7,261 nucleotides of DNA from Gemmatimonadota bacterium (GCA_029884515.1 JAOUHR010000089.1:1-7261); one strand, 5' to 3'; shown: positions 1 through 7,245, numbered from the stretch's first letter. Numbers and translations are program-made. The notes: a model not told the origin generated them from the letters alone.

Positions 1-1
1 C

Positions 2-1087
2 CCCCGCATGATCCTCCGCGCCGTGCAGGATGGCGGCACCTTCGCGGACGTGCCGGAGGAGGCCGAGGCCTACGCCCGGCTGCTGCACCTCACCCTCCAG
101 GACGAGGGCATCTCGCTCGCCCTTCGCGGCGTGAAGGTCGACGGTCATCTCGTATCCGTGCTGGCGCTGTCGGAACCGCGACGGGTGTTCGGGACGCGCG
201 CCACCGAGCGCATGGCGCCGCTCGCGTCGCTGTTCGAACTCGCGCAGAGCCGGTTCGTGGACCGCGAGGCACGGGAGGAGGCCGCCCGCACGCTCGAGGA
301 GGTCACGCAGCGCGTGCACGGCGACTACCTCCAGCGGCTCGCGCAGCTCGAGGGGCAGGTCGCGGCCACGCGCGGCGCGGCGAGCACTCCCGCCGAGGAC
401 GCCATCGCGGCCGTCGCGCGCGAGCGTGAGGAGGCGAAGCGCGCCGAGGAGGCCCGGCGGACGATGCGGAAGCTGGCCGCCCTCGAGCATCAGCTCACCG
501 CGTCCGTGGGGCAGCTGGAGCAGGCGCACATCGAGTTGCACCGCCGCAGCGAGGCGCTCCGGCAGCGCACGCGCTCCCTGTACCTGCTCGACAGAGTCAT
601 GACGCTCTCCGCCGAGACGACGGACCCGCGCCGGCTGGTGGAGGGGCTGCTCGCGCTCGTCGGGGACGATATGCAGTCGCTCCGCTGCTCGCTCTTCCTC
701 GTCGGCCGGGAACCGGGCACGCTCTACCTCGCCGCGGCGCGCGGCCTGGCGCCGCACGTCCCGATGGGCAAGGTGGTGAAGATCGGCTATGGGGTCGCGG
801 GGAAGGTCGCCGAACGGCGTGAACCGATGCTGGTGGTGGACGCCGTGGACGCGAAGGCGCCGCCGCTGCTCGGGGACGACTACCTCACCAGCGGCTCGTT
901 CATCTCGTTCCCGCTGGTGAACCATGGCGAGCTCGTGGGCGTGGTGAACCTCACCAATCGGGCCCAGCAGGGCCTGTTCGTCGAGGAGGATGTCGAGCGC
1001 GTGCGGATGCTCGGCCTCGTCATCTCGCTGATCGCGAGCGAGGCGAAGCTGGCTGAGCGGCTGCTCGGATCCATCAGTGGGGCCTAG
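2..1087 (+). CDS. GAF-domain/coiled-coil signalling protein, 5'-partial
   Basis: The frame is open to the left edge; the first ATG is at base 8 but has no ribosome binding site, so the gene probably begins outside the window. Counting from that ATG, 359 residues are visible. Residues 30-82 (including VDGHLVSVLALSEPRRVF) look like the last strands and helix of a first GAF-like domain whose front is missing. Residues about 85-190 are rich in Glu, Arg, Ala and Leu and read as a long coiled coil. Residues about 192-350 form a C-terminal GAF domain: a helix (LYLLDRVMTLSAETTDPRRL), a core strand RCSLFLV, the GYGVAGKVAERREPMLVVDA segment, then SFISFPLVNHGELVGVVNLTN. GAF domains bind small ligands or mediate dimerisation in signalling proteins; no output domain is visible and no ligand can be inferred. 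No transmembrane segment is seen, so it is probably cytoplasmic. Its stop overlaps the trpD start by 11 nt, suggesting co-transcription. The fold assignment is firm; the function is unknown. Confidence 0.85.
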   Translation, partial: PRMILRAVQDGGTFADVPEEAEAYARLLHLTLQDEGISLALRGVKVDGHLVSVLALSEPRRVFGTRATERMAPLASLFELAQSRFVDREAREEAARTLEEVTQRVHGDYLQRLAQLEGQVAATRGAASTPAEDAIAAVAREREEAKRAEEARRTMRKLAALEHQLTASVGQLEQAHIELHRRSEALRQRTRSLYLLDRVMTLSAETTDPRRLVEGLLALVGDDMQSLRCSLFLVGREPGTLYLAAARGLAPHVPMGKVVKIGYGVAGKVAERREPMLVVDAVDAKAPPLLGDDYLTSGSFISFPLVNHGELVGVVNLTNRAQQGLFVEEDVERVRMLGLVISLIASEAKLAERLLGSISGA

Positions 1088-2111
1088 CGTCCTCCAACTG
1101 ACCCTGCGGCGGCTCGCCGCAGGCGAGACCCTCAGTGCGGCGGAGTCGGCCGACGCCTTCCGCGCGGTGATGTCCGGGGAGGGCACGAGCGCGCAGATGG
1201 CGGCCTTGCTGATGGCGCTGCGCGTGCGGGGCGAGACGCCGGATGAGGTCGCCGGGGCGGCCCGTGCGCTGCGCGAGGCGATGACGCCGCTCGTCGCGCC
1301 CGACCCTGGCTCCCTCGTGGACACGTGCGGCACCGGGGGCGGCGCGGTGGGGACCTTCAATATCTCGACCGCCTCGGCGCTCCTGGCGGCGGGGGCCGGC
1401 GCGCGGATCGCGAAGCACGGCAATCGCTCGTTCACGTCGAAGTCCGGGAGCGCAGACGTCCTCGAGGCGCTCGGCGTCCCGGTGGACGTGCGGGTCGAGC
1501 GGATGCACGCCGTGCTGGAGGAGGCCGGCATCGTCTTCATGTTCGCGCCCACCATGCACCCGGCGATGCGGCACGTCGGCCCCGTGCGCCGCGAGCTCGC
1601 GATCCCGACGGTGATGAACCTCGTGGGACCGCTCGCCAACCCGGCGAGCGCGGGTCGCCAACTGATCGGCGTGGCCGACGCGGGGCGCCTGGAGCTGATC
1701 GCCGGTGCCCTCGCCGCGCTGGGCACGGTGCACTCGATGGTGGTGCACGGTGCTCCGGGAATGGACGAGGTCTCCCCGCTCGGTCCCACGACGGTGATCG
1801 AGCTGCGCGGGCACGCGATGACGCGGTGGACCATCGACCCGGAGTCGCTGGGAGTGCGCGACGTGCGCGCGGCAGACCTGGCCGGCGGCGAACCGGCGCA
1901 GAACGCGACGATCATCGAGCGGATCCTCGTGGGGAAGGGATCCGCGGGCGCGGAAGCGGCCGTGCTCCTCAATGCGGCGGCGGCGATCGTCGTCGCCGGG
2001 CTCACGAGCACGCTGCCCGAAGGGATGGACGCGGCGCGCGCCGCACTCGCCGACGGGAAGGGCTGGGCCGCGCTCGGCCGCCTGCGGCGCGCGTCGGCGG
2101 CGCAGCACTAG
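1077..2111 (+). CDS. trpD: Anthranilate phosphoribosyltransferase
   Basis: Transfers the phosphoribosyl group of PRPP to anthranilate, giving N-(5'-phosphoribosyl)anthranilate, the second step of tryptophan synthesis; a cytoplasmic, usually homodimeric Mg2+ enzyme. The 344-residue product has the normal family length. The small helical N-terminal domain spans about residues 5-75. The PRPP-binding loop is GTGG at 85-88, followed by NIST (95-98), KHGNR (113-117) and SKSGSADVLEALG (121-133). The anthranilate-side segment FAPTMHPAMRHVGPVRREL is at 156-174, and the Mg-binding Asp-Glu pair is in GMDE (228-231). The residue after GTGG is Gly rather than the Asp common in the family (GTGGD). The start is GTG at 1077, chosen because it gives the family N-terminus; it has no clear Shine-Dalgarno and lies inside the end of the GAF gene, so translation is probably coupled. 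No glutamine amidotransferase (TrpG) domain is fused. Convergent with lexA, 15 bp apart. Confidence 0.97.
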   Translation: MGPSVLQLTLRRLAAGETLSAAESADAFRAVMSGEGTSAQMAALLMALRVRGETPDEVAGAARALREAMTPLVAPDPGSLVDTCGTGGGAVGTFNISTASALLAAGAGARIAKHGNRSFTSKSGSADVLEALGVPVDVRVERMHAVLEEAGIVFMFAPTMHPAMRHVGPVRRELAIPTVMNLVGPLANPASAGRQLIGVADAGRLELIAGALAALGTVHSMVVHGAPGMDEVSPLGPTTVIELRGHAMTRWTIDPESLGVRDVRAADLAGGEPAQNATIIERILVGKGSAGAEAAVLLNAAAAIVVAGLTSTLPEGMDAARAALADGKGWAALGRLRRASAAQH

Positions 2112-2112
2112 C

Positions 2113-2128
2113 AGGGCATCTGCGCCCT
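2113..2128. terminator. Weak candidate hairpin between convergent trpD and lexA
   Basis: AGGGC (2113-2117) pairs with GCCCT (2124-2128) around a 6 nt loop, in the 15 bp gap between the trpD stop and the lexA stop and running into the last lexA codons. The stem is short and no T-run follows on either strand, so this is at best a weak bidirectional terminator; it may simply be chance in GC-rich DNA. Confidence 0.25.
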
Positions 2129-2735
2129 AGTACCGCCGCAACACCCCTACCACGATCCCCTGCACGCGCACCTGGTCCTCCTGCACGTAGATCGGCGCCA
2201 TCGCGGCGTTCGCCGGCTGCAGGCGGATCCGGCCATCGCGCTCGCGGAAGTAGCGCTTCACGGTCGCGCCGGAGTCCTCGAGCATGGCGATCACCATCTC
2301 GCCGTTGTCCGCCGCCGGACGATCGTGCACCACGACATAGTCGCCGTCGCTGATCTGGTCGTCGATCATCGAGTCACCGCGCACCCGGAGCACGAAGTGG
2401 TTGCCGGCGCGCCGCACGAAGTCGTCGGGCACCGCGATGGTCTCCGCCGTGTCGAAGGCCTCGATCGGATATCCCGCCGCCACCGCACCGAGGAGGGGGA
2501 GTTCCACGGCGCGCGGGAAGATGTCGGACGGCAGGATCTCGATCGCGCGGCTCTCGTTGTAGGAGCGCTTGATGTAGCCCTTCCGCTCGAGGTTGCTCAG
2601 GTGCTCGTGGACCGTGGCGAGCGAGTTATAGTTGAACTGCTCGGCGATCTCCTCGAAGCTCGGCGCGTAGCCGTGCTCGCCGGCATAGCTGGTGAGGAAG
2701 TCCAGGATCTGGCGCTGGCGCTTGGTGAGCGGCAT
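2127..2735 (-). CDS. lexA: LexA SOS repressor, self-cleaving (S24 family)
   Basis: Transcriptional repressor of the DNA-damage (SOS) response; binds operators as a dimer and is inactivated by RecA-stimulated self-cleavage. With the start at 2735 the product is 202 residues, the usual LexA length. The N-terminal winged helix-turn-helix spans about 1-66 (PLTKRQRQILDFL, then YAPSFEEIAEQF, then the recognition segment SLATVHEHLSNLERKGYI). The cleavage site is Ala87-Gly88 in AVAAGYPI. The catalytic dyad is Ser122 (RGDSM) and Lys160 (ATVKRYF), so autoproteolysis should work. The frame is open upstream to an ATG at 2834, which would add 33 residues without LexA similarity and collide with the trpC start. 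I chose 2735 because MPLTKRQRQ matches the family N-terminus and an AGAGG lies 8 nt upstream. The gene sits antisense between trpD and trpC. Autoregulation is typical of lexA, and candidate operator repeats lie upstream. Confidence 0.96.
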   Translation of the reverse strand: MPLTKRQRQILDFLTSYAGEHGYAPSFEEIAEQFNYNSLATVHEHLSNLERKGYIKRSYNESRAIEILPSDIFPRAVELPLLGAVAAGYPIEAFDTAETIAVPDDFVRRAGNHFVLRVRGDSMIDDQISDGDYVVVHDRPAADNGEMVIAMLEDSGATVKRYFRERDGRIRLQPANAAMAPIYVQEDQVRVQGIVVGVLRRY

Positions 2736-2743
2736 CTCGACGG

Positions 2744-2748
2744 CCTCT
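2744..2748 (-). promoter_or_regulatory. Ribosome binding site supporting the lexA start at 2735
   Basis: On the minus strand AGAGG is followed by 8 nt and then ATG CCG CTC. This is an acceptable Shine-Dalgarno at normal spacing and favours the 202-residue LexA over the extended 235-codon reading frame. Confidence 0.5.
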
Positions 2749-2793
2749 ACTCCATGAGGATTGGTGCGGACGGCCCCGGTGGTCGTCGCGCAC

Positions 2794-2833
2794 TTGACTC
2801 CCGAACAGTACCCGAAGTAACGGTATCCGAACA
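2794..2833. promoter_or_regulatory. Divergent lexA/trpC control region with candidate LexA operator repeats
   Basis: This AT-richer patch in the 98 bp lexA-trpC spacer contains three same-direction repeats: CCGAACA at 2801-2807, CCGAAG at 2812-2817 and CCGAACA at 2827-2833. The first pair reads GAAC-N7-GAAG (2803-2817), on the minus strand CTTC-N7-GTTC, one base from the GTTC-N7-GTTC LexA box known in Alphaproteobacteria. A plus-strand TTGACT (2794-2799) resembles a -35 element; possible -10 sequences 16-18 nt further (AGTAAC 2816-2821 or TAACGG 2818-2823) are poor matches. A second TTGAC at 2834-2838 coincides with the annotated trpC start. A divergent promoter region is required by the gene arrangement; its use as a LexA operator is inference. 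Confidence 0.45.
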
Positions 2834-3661
2834 TTGACCGAAAGGCAAGCGACCGCGGAGTGGAGTTTCCCGGGAGGACCCCTCGGGGAACTGACGCGCG
2901 CGTCCGCAGAGCGCGCCCGGGCTTCGCGGCACGACCTGGCGCGGCTGGAACGCGCCGCGGCGGACGCCGGCCCGGTCCCTTCGTTCGTGGTGGCGCTCCG
3001 TGGTCCGATGGTGCGGGTCATCGCCGAGATCAAGCGTCGCTCGCCGAGCAAGGGCGTGATCAATGAAGCGATCGCGGCGGGCGAGCGCGCCGTGGCCTAT
3101 GCCGGAGGAGGCGCCGCCGCCCTTTCGGTGCTGACGGAGCCCACACGGTTCGGCGGGTCGCTCGCGGACCTGTCCGAGGTGCGGGCTGCCGTGGGGCTCC
3201 CGCTCTTGCGCAAGGATTTCATCACCGATGAGGTGCAGCTGCTCGAGGCGCGCGCACACGGCGCCTCGGCGGTGCTCCTCATCGCGCGGGCGCTCGACCC
3301 GGGTCAGCTCTCGCGGCTCGCGCGCGCGGCCCGCGCCGTGGGCCTCGAGTGCCTGGTCGAGGTGCGGGACGCGCGCGAGCTCGAGCGGGCGGTCGAGGTG
3401 GACGCCGCGGCGATCGGCGTGAACAACCGCGACCTCGAGACGCTGGTGATCGAACCGGAGATCGGCGCCCGGCTGGTCGGGCGGGTGCCGGTGGATCGGA
3501 TCGCCGTGTACGAGAGTGGCGTGCAGGGCGTTGCGGACGTGGAGCGGGCTGCCGCCGCCGGGGCGGACGCCGTGCTGGTGGGCTCGGTGCTCTCCGTGGC
3601 GACGGATGGGGCGGCGGCCGTGCGGGCCCTCGCGTCGGTGCGGCGGGTCGCGCGTGGCTGA
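2834..3661 (+). CDS. trpC: Indole-3-glycerol phosphate synthase
   Basis: Closes the ring of 1-(2-carboxyphenylamino)-1-deoxyribulose 5-phosphate to indole-3-glycerol phosphate with loss of CO2 and water; a cytoplasmic (beta/alpha)8 barrel. Family residues are intact: IAEIKRRSPSKG at 63-74 (Glu65, Lys67), LRKDFI at 125-130 with the general-acid Lys127, Glu176 in CLVEVRD, GVNNRDL at 195-201, ESGV at 227-230 and the phosphate-binding VLVGS at 247-251. As given, with TTG at 2834, the product is 275 residues, but that start has no Shine-Dalgarno. The next in-frame candidate is a CTG at 2891, 256 residues, closer to the usual size and preceded by GGGAGG at 2872-2877 with somewhat long spacing. No in-frame ATG or GTG exists before the barrel core. 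It is a stand-alone enzyme, not fused to TrpF. It is first in a plus-strand run with trpF (8 nt overlap), trpB and the HEAT gene, and divergent from lexA. Confidence 0.96.
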   Translation: MTERQATAEWSFPGGPLGELTRASAERARASRHDLARLERAAADAGPVPSFVVALRGPMVRVIAEIKRRSPSKGVINEAIAAGERAVAYAGGGAAALSVLTEPTRFGGSLADLSEVRAAVGLPLLRKDFITDEVQLLEARAHGASAVLLIARALDPGQLSRLARAARAVGLECLVEVRDARELERAVEVDAAAIGVNNRDLETLVIEPEIGARLVGRVPVDRIAVYESGVQGVADVERAAAAGADAVLVGSVLSVATDGAAAVRALASVRRVARG

Positions 3662-4304
3662 GATCAAGTTCTGCGGCCTCACGCGGCCGGCGGATGCGGC
3701 CGTCGCGGCCGAGCTCGGCGCGGCGTACGCGGGGGTGATCTTCGCCCACGGTCCGCGATTGCTCGACCTGCCCGGTGCGCGCGCGGTGTTTGCAGCGCTG
3801 GGGGGCACGCCCGTGCGGCGCGTGGGGGTCTTCGGGCGGCAGCCGGTGAGCGAGATCGCCCGCATCGCGTCCGATACGTCGCTCCACGTGGTACAATTGC
3901 ATCATGGCGCGACCCCGGACGCTCTTCTAATCTTGCGGGAGTCGTTCGCGGGGGAGGTCTGGGCGGTGCTCGGGGTGGGGCGCGACACGCTGCCCGAGGG
4001 CGGTGAGTTCCTGGCGGACCAGGTGGATGCGGTGGTGCTGGACACGATGGTCGACGGGCGCACCGGGGGCACGGGCGCGACCTTCGACTGGGCAGGGGTG
4101 GCACCGGCGGTCGCCGCCCTCCGGCCGCGGACGAGGGTGGTGCTGGCGGGAGGGCTCCGGGCGTCCAACGTCGCGCGGGCGGTGCGGGTGTTGGCGCCGG
4201 ATGTGGTGGATGTCTCGTCGGGCGTCGAGTCGGCGCCCGGGATCAAGGACCCTGACCAGATGCGGGCGTTCGCGGCGGCCGCGCGCTCGCGCGAGGATCG
4301 ATGA
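3654..4304 (+). CDS. trpF: Phosphoribosylanthranilate isomerase
   Basis: Catalyses the Amadori rearrangement of N-(5'-phosphoribosyl)anthranilate to the 1-deoxyribulose form used by TrpC; a cytoplasmic (beta/alpha)8 barrel. With a GTG start at 3654 the product is 216 residues, the normal length. The general base Cys7 lies in EIKFCGLTR and the general acid Asp130 in [26 protein letters not shown] (80-85) corresponds to the family QLHG motif. The phosphate-binding loops are [10 protein letters not shown] (164-173) and [14 protein letters not shown] (186-199). The segment FAHGPR (30-35) has Gly where many homologues have Ser before Pro-Arg. The frame is open further upstream inside trpC, but 3654 is chosen because VAEIKFCG is the family N-terminus. 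The start overlaps the trpC stop by 8 nt without a clear Shine-Dalgarno, and the stop overlaps trpB by ATGA, so translational coupling is likely along the run. Confidence 0.96.
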   Translation: MAEIKFCGLTRPADAAVAAELGAAYAGVIFAHGPRLLDLPGARAVFAALGGTPVRRVGVFGRQPVSEIARIASDTSLHVVQLHHGATPDALLILRESFAGEVWAVLGVGRDTLPEGGEFLADQVDAVVLDTMVDGRTGGTGATFDWAGVAPAVAALRPRTRVVLAGGLRASNVARAVRVLAPDVVDVSSGVESAPGIKDPDQMRAFAAAARSREDR

Positions 4305-5491
4305 CGCAGGTCGTGACGGATCGGTTTGGTGCGTTCGGCGGGCGCTACGTGCCCGAGACGCTGGTGCCTGCCCTCGATGCACTCGAGGCGGCCCTCGCAT
4401 CCGCGCTCGCCGACCCCTCCTTCACGCGCGAGCTCGCCTTCCTCCTCGAGACCTATGTCGGGCGCCCCTCGCTGCTCACCGACGCCCCGCGCTTCTCCGA
4501 GCTCATCGGTGCCCCGGTCTGGCTCAAGCGTGAGGACCTGAACCACACGGGCGCGCACAAGATCAACAACGCGCTCGCCCAAGCGCTGCTCGCGCGGCGC
4601 ATGGGGAAGCGCCGCATCATCGCCGAGACGGGCGCCGGCCAGCACGGCGTGGCCACGGCGACCGTCTGCGCGCGGCTCGGCCTGGAGTGCGTGGTGTACA
4701 TGGGCGAGGAGGACATGCGCCGGCAGGAGCTCAATGTCTTCCGCATGCGCCTGATGGGCGCGACGGTGGTGCCGGTGACGGCGGGGACACGCACGCTCAA
4801 GGACGCGACGAGCGAGGCGATCCGCGACTGGGTCACCACCTGCGACGACTCGCACTACATCATCGGGTCCGTGGTGGGGCCGGCGCCCTACCCGCGCATG
4901 GTGCGCGACTTCCAGGCGATCATCGGCCGCGAGGCACGGGCGCAGATGCTCGCGCGCGCGGGTTGCCTCCCGCGATCGGTGGTGGCGTGCGTCGGCGGCG
5001 GCTCCAATGCGATGGGGATCTTCCACGCGTTCGTGGACGACGCGAGCGTGGAACTGATCGGCGTCGAGGCGGCTGGCGAGGGCGTGGAGAGCGCGCGGCA
5101 CTCCGCCTCGCTCACCAAGGGCGTGCCCGGTGTGCTGCACGGCACCCTGAGCTACCTGCTCCAGGACGCGCATGGGCAGGTCCACCCGGCGCACTCGATC
5201 TCGGCGGGCCTCGACTATCCCGGCGTGGGCCCGGAGCACTCGTGGCTCAAGGATTCGGGACGTGCGACGTACGTGGCGGTGACCGACGACGAGGCGCTCG
5301 AGGGGTTCCAGCTGCTGAGCCGGCTCGAGGGGATCATCCCGGCGCTCGAGACCTCGCATGCCGTGGCCTGGCTCGCCGCGCAGGCCGGACGCTGGGCCCC
5401 GGACGAACCGGTGCTCCTCTGCGTGAGCGGTCGCGGTGACAAGGACGTCTCGCAGGTGGCGGCGATGCTCGAACTGGACGGCGCGGGATGA
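4301..5491 (+). CDS. trpB: Tryptophan synthase beta chain
   Basis: PLP enzyme that condenses indole with L-serine to make L-tryptophan, normally as the beta subunit of an alpha2beta2 complex with TrpA, which supplies indole through a tunnel. The 396-residue product is full length. The N-terminus [20 protein letters not shown] is typical of the TrpB1 class. The PLP Schiff-base lysine is Lys87 in [11 protein letters not shown], the catalytic Glu109 is in [13 protein letters not shown], the phosphate-binding loop is GGGSNAMG (232-239), Glu350 is in PALETSHA, and SGRGDKD (376-382) lies near the C-terminus. The residue numbering of Lys87 and Glu109 matches the enteric enzyme. The start is ATG at 4301, overlapping the trpF stop (ATGA), with AGGA only 3 nt upstream, so coupling to trpF is likely. 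No trpA follows; the next gene, overlapping by ATGA, encodes a HEAT-repeat protein, so the alpha subunit must be encoded outside the window. Confidence 0.98.
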   Translation: MTQVVTDRFGAFGGRYVPETLVPALDALEAALASALADPSFTRELAFLLETYVGRPSLLTDAPRFSELIGAPVWLKREDLNHTGAHKINNALAQALLARRMGKRRIIAETGAGQHGVATATVCARLGLECVVYMGEEDMRRQELNVFRMRLMGATVVPVTAGTRTLKDATSEAIRDWVTTCDDSHYIIGSVVGPAPYPRMVRDFQAIIGREARAQMLARAGCLPRSVVACVGGGSNAMGIFHAFVDDASVELIGVEAAGEGVESARHSASLTKGVPGVLHGTLSYLLQDAHGQVHPAHSISAGLDYPGVGPEHSWLKDSGRATYVAVTDDEALEGFQLLSRLEGIIPALETSHAVAWLAAQAGRWAPDEPVLLCVSGRGDKDVSQVAAMLELDGAG

Positions 5492-7245
5492 CCGTACCCC
5501 ATGCGGTCCATGCGACCGAGCCCGCGGAGCCGCCGTTCTCGCCGACGCTCGTCGAGGACATGCTCAAGATCTTCGACAAGGGGATCCGGGCCCATCAGCT
5601 CTACAACCACAACAACCCCACGTACATCAAGGCCGTGGAGAATGCGCGGCGCGCGTTCGACCCGGTGTGGGAGCAGACGGACGAACTCGTCCTGCAGGTC
5701 ACGGAGACGCAGCTCGTGTGGAGTGGCACGGTGGTGCATGCGCAGCCGGACAAGGCGAGCGACAGCCTGCCGTGGCTCCTCTTCAAGGACGGCCTGCGCG
5801 AGCTCACGCTCGTGGAGGGGTTCGAGGCGGAGGAGATGGAGCGCTTCTTCGCGATCATCCCGAAGGTGCGGCATGCGCAGGCGCATGAGGACGACCTGCT
5901 GACGCTGTTGTGGGAGCAGGACTTCCAGTCGCTCCGTTACCGGTACGTGGAGTTGAGTGATGCGGTGGCACCGCTCGAAGTGGGCGACGATCCCGGCAAG
6001 TGGCCGACCGTCGCGGGGGCCGCGCCGGAACCGGTCGCCACGCTGATCGACGAGACGCGCGAGGAGGTGGAGGAGAGCAAGGCCGGCGAGGCGACGCAGG
6101 AATCGGCGCGCCCGTCCGGCCTCATCAAGATGGAGGACTTCGACAGCACGCTCTACTTTCTCGAGGCGAACGAGGTCGAGTACCTCAAGCAGGAGACGAC
6201 GCGCGAGTACGCGCTCGACCTCCGCCGGCTCGTCGTGAGCGCGCTGCTCGACATCTTCGAGCTGCAGGTGGATCCCCTCGTGCGTACCGAGGTGGGAAGC
6301 GACCTCGAGGCGCTCGTGCTCCATCTCCTCTCGGCCGGGCAGTTCTCGAGCGTGGCCTTCATGTTGCGGGAGATCGACGGCACGATGGAGCGGGCGCGTG
6401 AACTCAGGCCCGCGGACCGGGAGCGGCTCGGCAAGCTCTCGGAACGGCTCAGTCATCCCGACTCGCTCTCGCAGATGCTGCAGGCGCTCCAGGAGTCGCC
6501 GACGCTTCCGCCCAAGGAGGAGCTGGCCCAGCTCTTCGCGCAGCTCAAGCCGATGGCGCTCGCGGTGCTCCTCGAGTTCATCGACCAGACCCAGAACGCC
6601 GACCTGAAGCCCCTCCTCGAGGCGGCGGCGGAACGCCTCGCGCAGTCGAACACGGCGGAACTCGTGAAGCTCGTGCGGGCGCCCAAGACGGCGGTGGCGC
6701 GCGAGGCGATCCGCCGCGCGGGCGGCTTGAAGACCGCGGCCGCCGTGCCGGCGCTGGCGGAGGTGCTGGCCGGCGCCGCCGAGCTCTCGCTGCGGTCCGC
6801 CGCCGTCACGGCGCTCACGGAGATCGCCACCCCGGGTGCCCTGGGCGCCCTCGAACCGGCGCTGACGGACGACGACCGCGACGTCCGTATCTCGACCTTC
6901 CGCGCACTGGCGGCCCGCGCCCACCGCCCGGCGCTCGCCAAGGTCGAGGCGATCGTCGGGGGCAGGGGGGCCAAGGATGCGGACCGCACGGAGCGGATCG
7001 CGCTGTTCGAGCTCTACGGCACCATCTGCGGGGACCGCGGCGTGCCGCTGCTCGACGGGATCCTCAATGCGAAGGGCGGGCTCTTCAGCCGCAAGGAGGA
7101 TCCGGAGCTGCGCGCCTGTGCCGCCATCGCACTCGGCCGGATCGGCACGGCGGCCGCGCGCGCGACGCTCGAGAAGGCCGTCGGCGAGAAGGACGTGATC
7201 GTGAAGGCGGCGGTCTCCCGTGCCTTGCGGGGAGGGGGCGCGTGA
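5488..7245 (+). CDS. HEAT-repeat protein with conserved-looking N-terminal module
   Basis: A 585-residue protein of unknown role. Residues about 15-155 form a mixed alpha/beta module ([20 protein letters not shown], then strands ending in [15 protein letters not shown], then [19 protein letters not shown] and a helix [10 protein letters not shown]). It recalls the N-terminal part of HEAT- or HD-domain proteins in Myxococcota and Gemmatimonadota, by memory only. Residues about 160-215 are an acidic, low-complexity linker. Residues 215-385 are largely helical. Residues 388-582 carry HEAT-type repeats, clearest in [12 protein letters not shown]...[12 protein letters not shown] (418-446), [19 protein letters not shown] (451-469) and [19 protein letters not shown] (541-559). 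HEAT repeats usually form protein-binding scaffolds. No signal peptide or membrane segment is seen, so it is probably cytoplasmic. The ATG at 5488 overlaps the trpB stop (ATGA) and the stop overlaps a following start (GTGA), tying it to the trp transcript. No catalytic motif was recognised. Confidence 0.85.
   Translation: MTVPHAVHATEPAEPPFSPTLVEDMLKIFDKGIRAHQLYNHNNPTYIKAVENARRAFDPVWEQTDELVLQVTETQLVWSGTVVHAQPDKASDSLPWLLFKDGLRELTLVEGFEAEEMERFFAIIPKVRHAQAHEDDLLTLLWEQDFQSLRYRYVELSDAVAPLEVGDDPGKWPTVAGAAPEPVATLIDETREEVEESKAGEATQESARPSGLIKMEDFDSTLYFLEANEVEYLKQETTREYALDLRRLVVSALLDIFELQVDPLVRTEVGSDLEALVLHLLSAGQFSSVAFMLREIDGTMERARELRPADRERLGKLSERLSHPDSLSQMLQALQESPTLPPKEELAQLFAQLKPMALAVLLEFIDQTQNADLKPLLEAAAERLAQSNTAELVKLVRAPKTAVAREAIRRAGGLKTAAAVPALAEVLAGAAELSLRSAAVTALTEIATPGALGALEPALTDDDRDVRISTFRALAARAHRPALAKVEAIVGGRGAKDADRTERIALFELYGTICGDRGVPLLDGILNAKGGLFSRKEDPELRACAAIALGRIGTAAARATLEKAVGEKDVIVKAAVSRALRGGGA

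Noticed and set aside
1074..2108. 344-codon antisense reading frame opposite trpD
   Set aside because: Its sequence is Arg/His/Ala-rich with no domain-like pattern and mirrors trpD codon structure; a typical GC-rich shadow frame.
2113..2128. Strong intrinsic terminator between trpD and lexA
   Set aside because: The hairpin has only 5 bp and no T-tract on either strand, so it is listed only as a weak candidate.
2736..2834. N-terminal 33-residue extension of LexA from an ATG at 2834
   Set aside because: The extra residues do not resemble LexA, would abut the trpC start and cover the control region; the ATG at 2735 has an RBS and gives the family length.
3892..3897. TACAAT resembling a -10 promoter element inside trpF
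   Set aside because: No -35-like sequence lies 16-18 nt upstream, and the bases encode part of the conserved VVQLH segment of TrpF.
3948..3982. G-rich stretch with several G-runs, possible G-quadruplex
   Set aside because: One loop is longer than the usual limit, and such runs are expected in coding DNA of this GC content.
3902..5359. 485-codon antisense frame opposite trpF and trpB
   Set aside because: It crosses two well-supported genes with intact catalytic motifs and shows no coherent protein features of its own.
5215..6924. 569-codon antisense frame opposite trpB and the HEAT gene
   Set aside because: It spans two real genes, is made of Arg/Leu/Glu/His low-complexity sequence and has no recognisable motif; a shadow frame.
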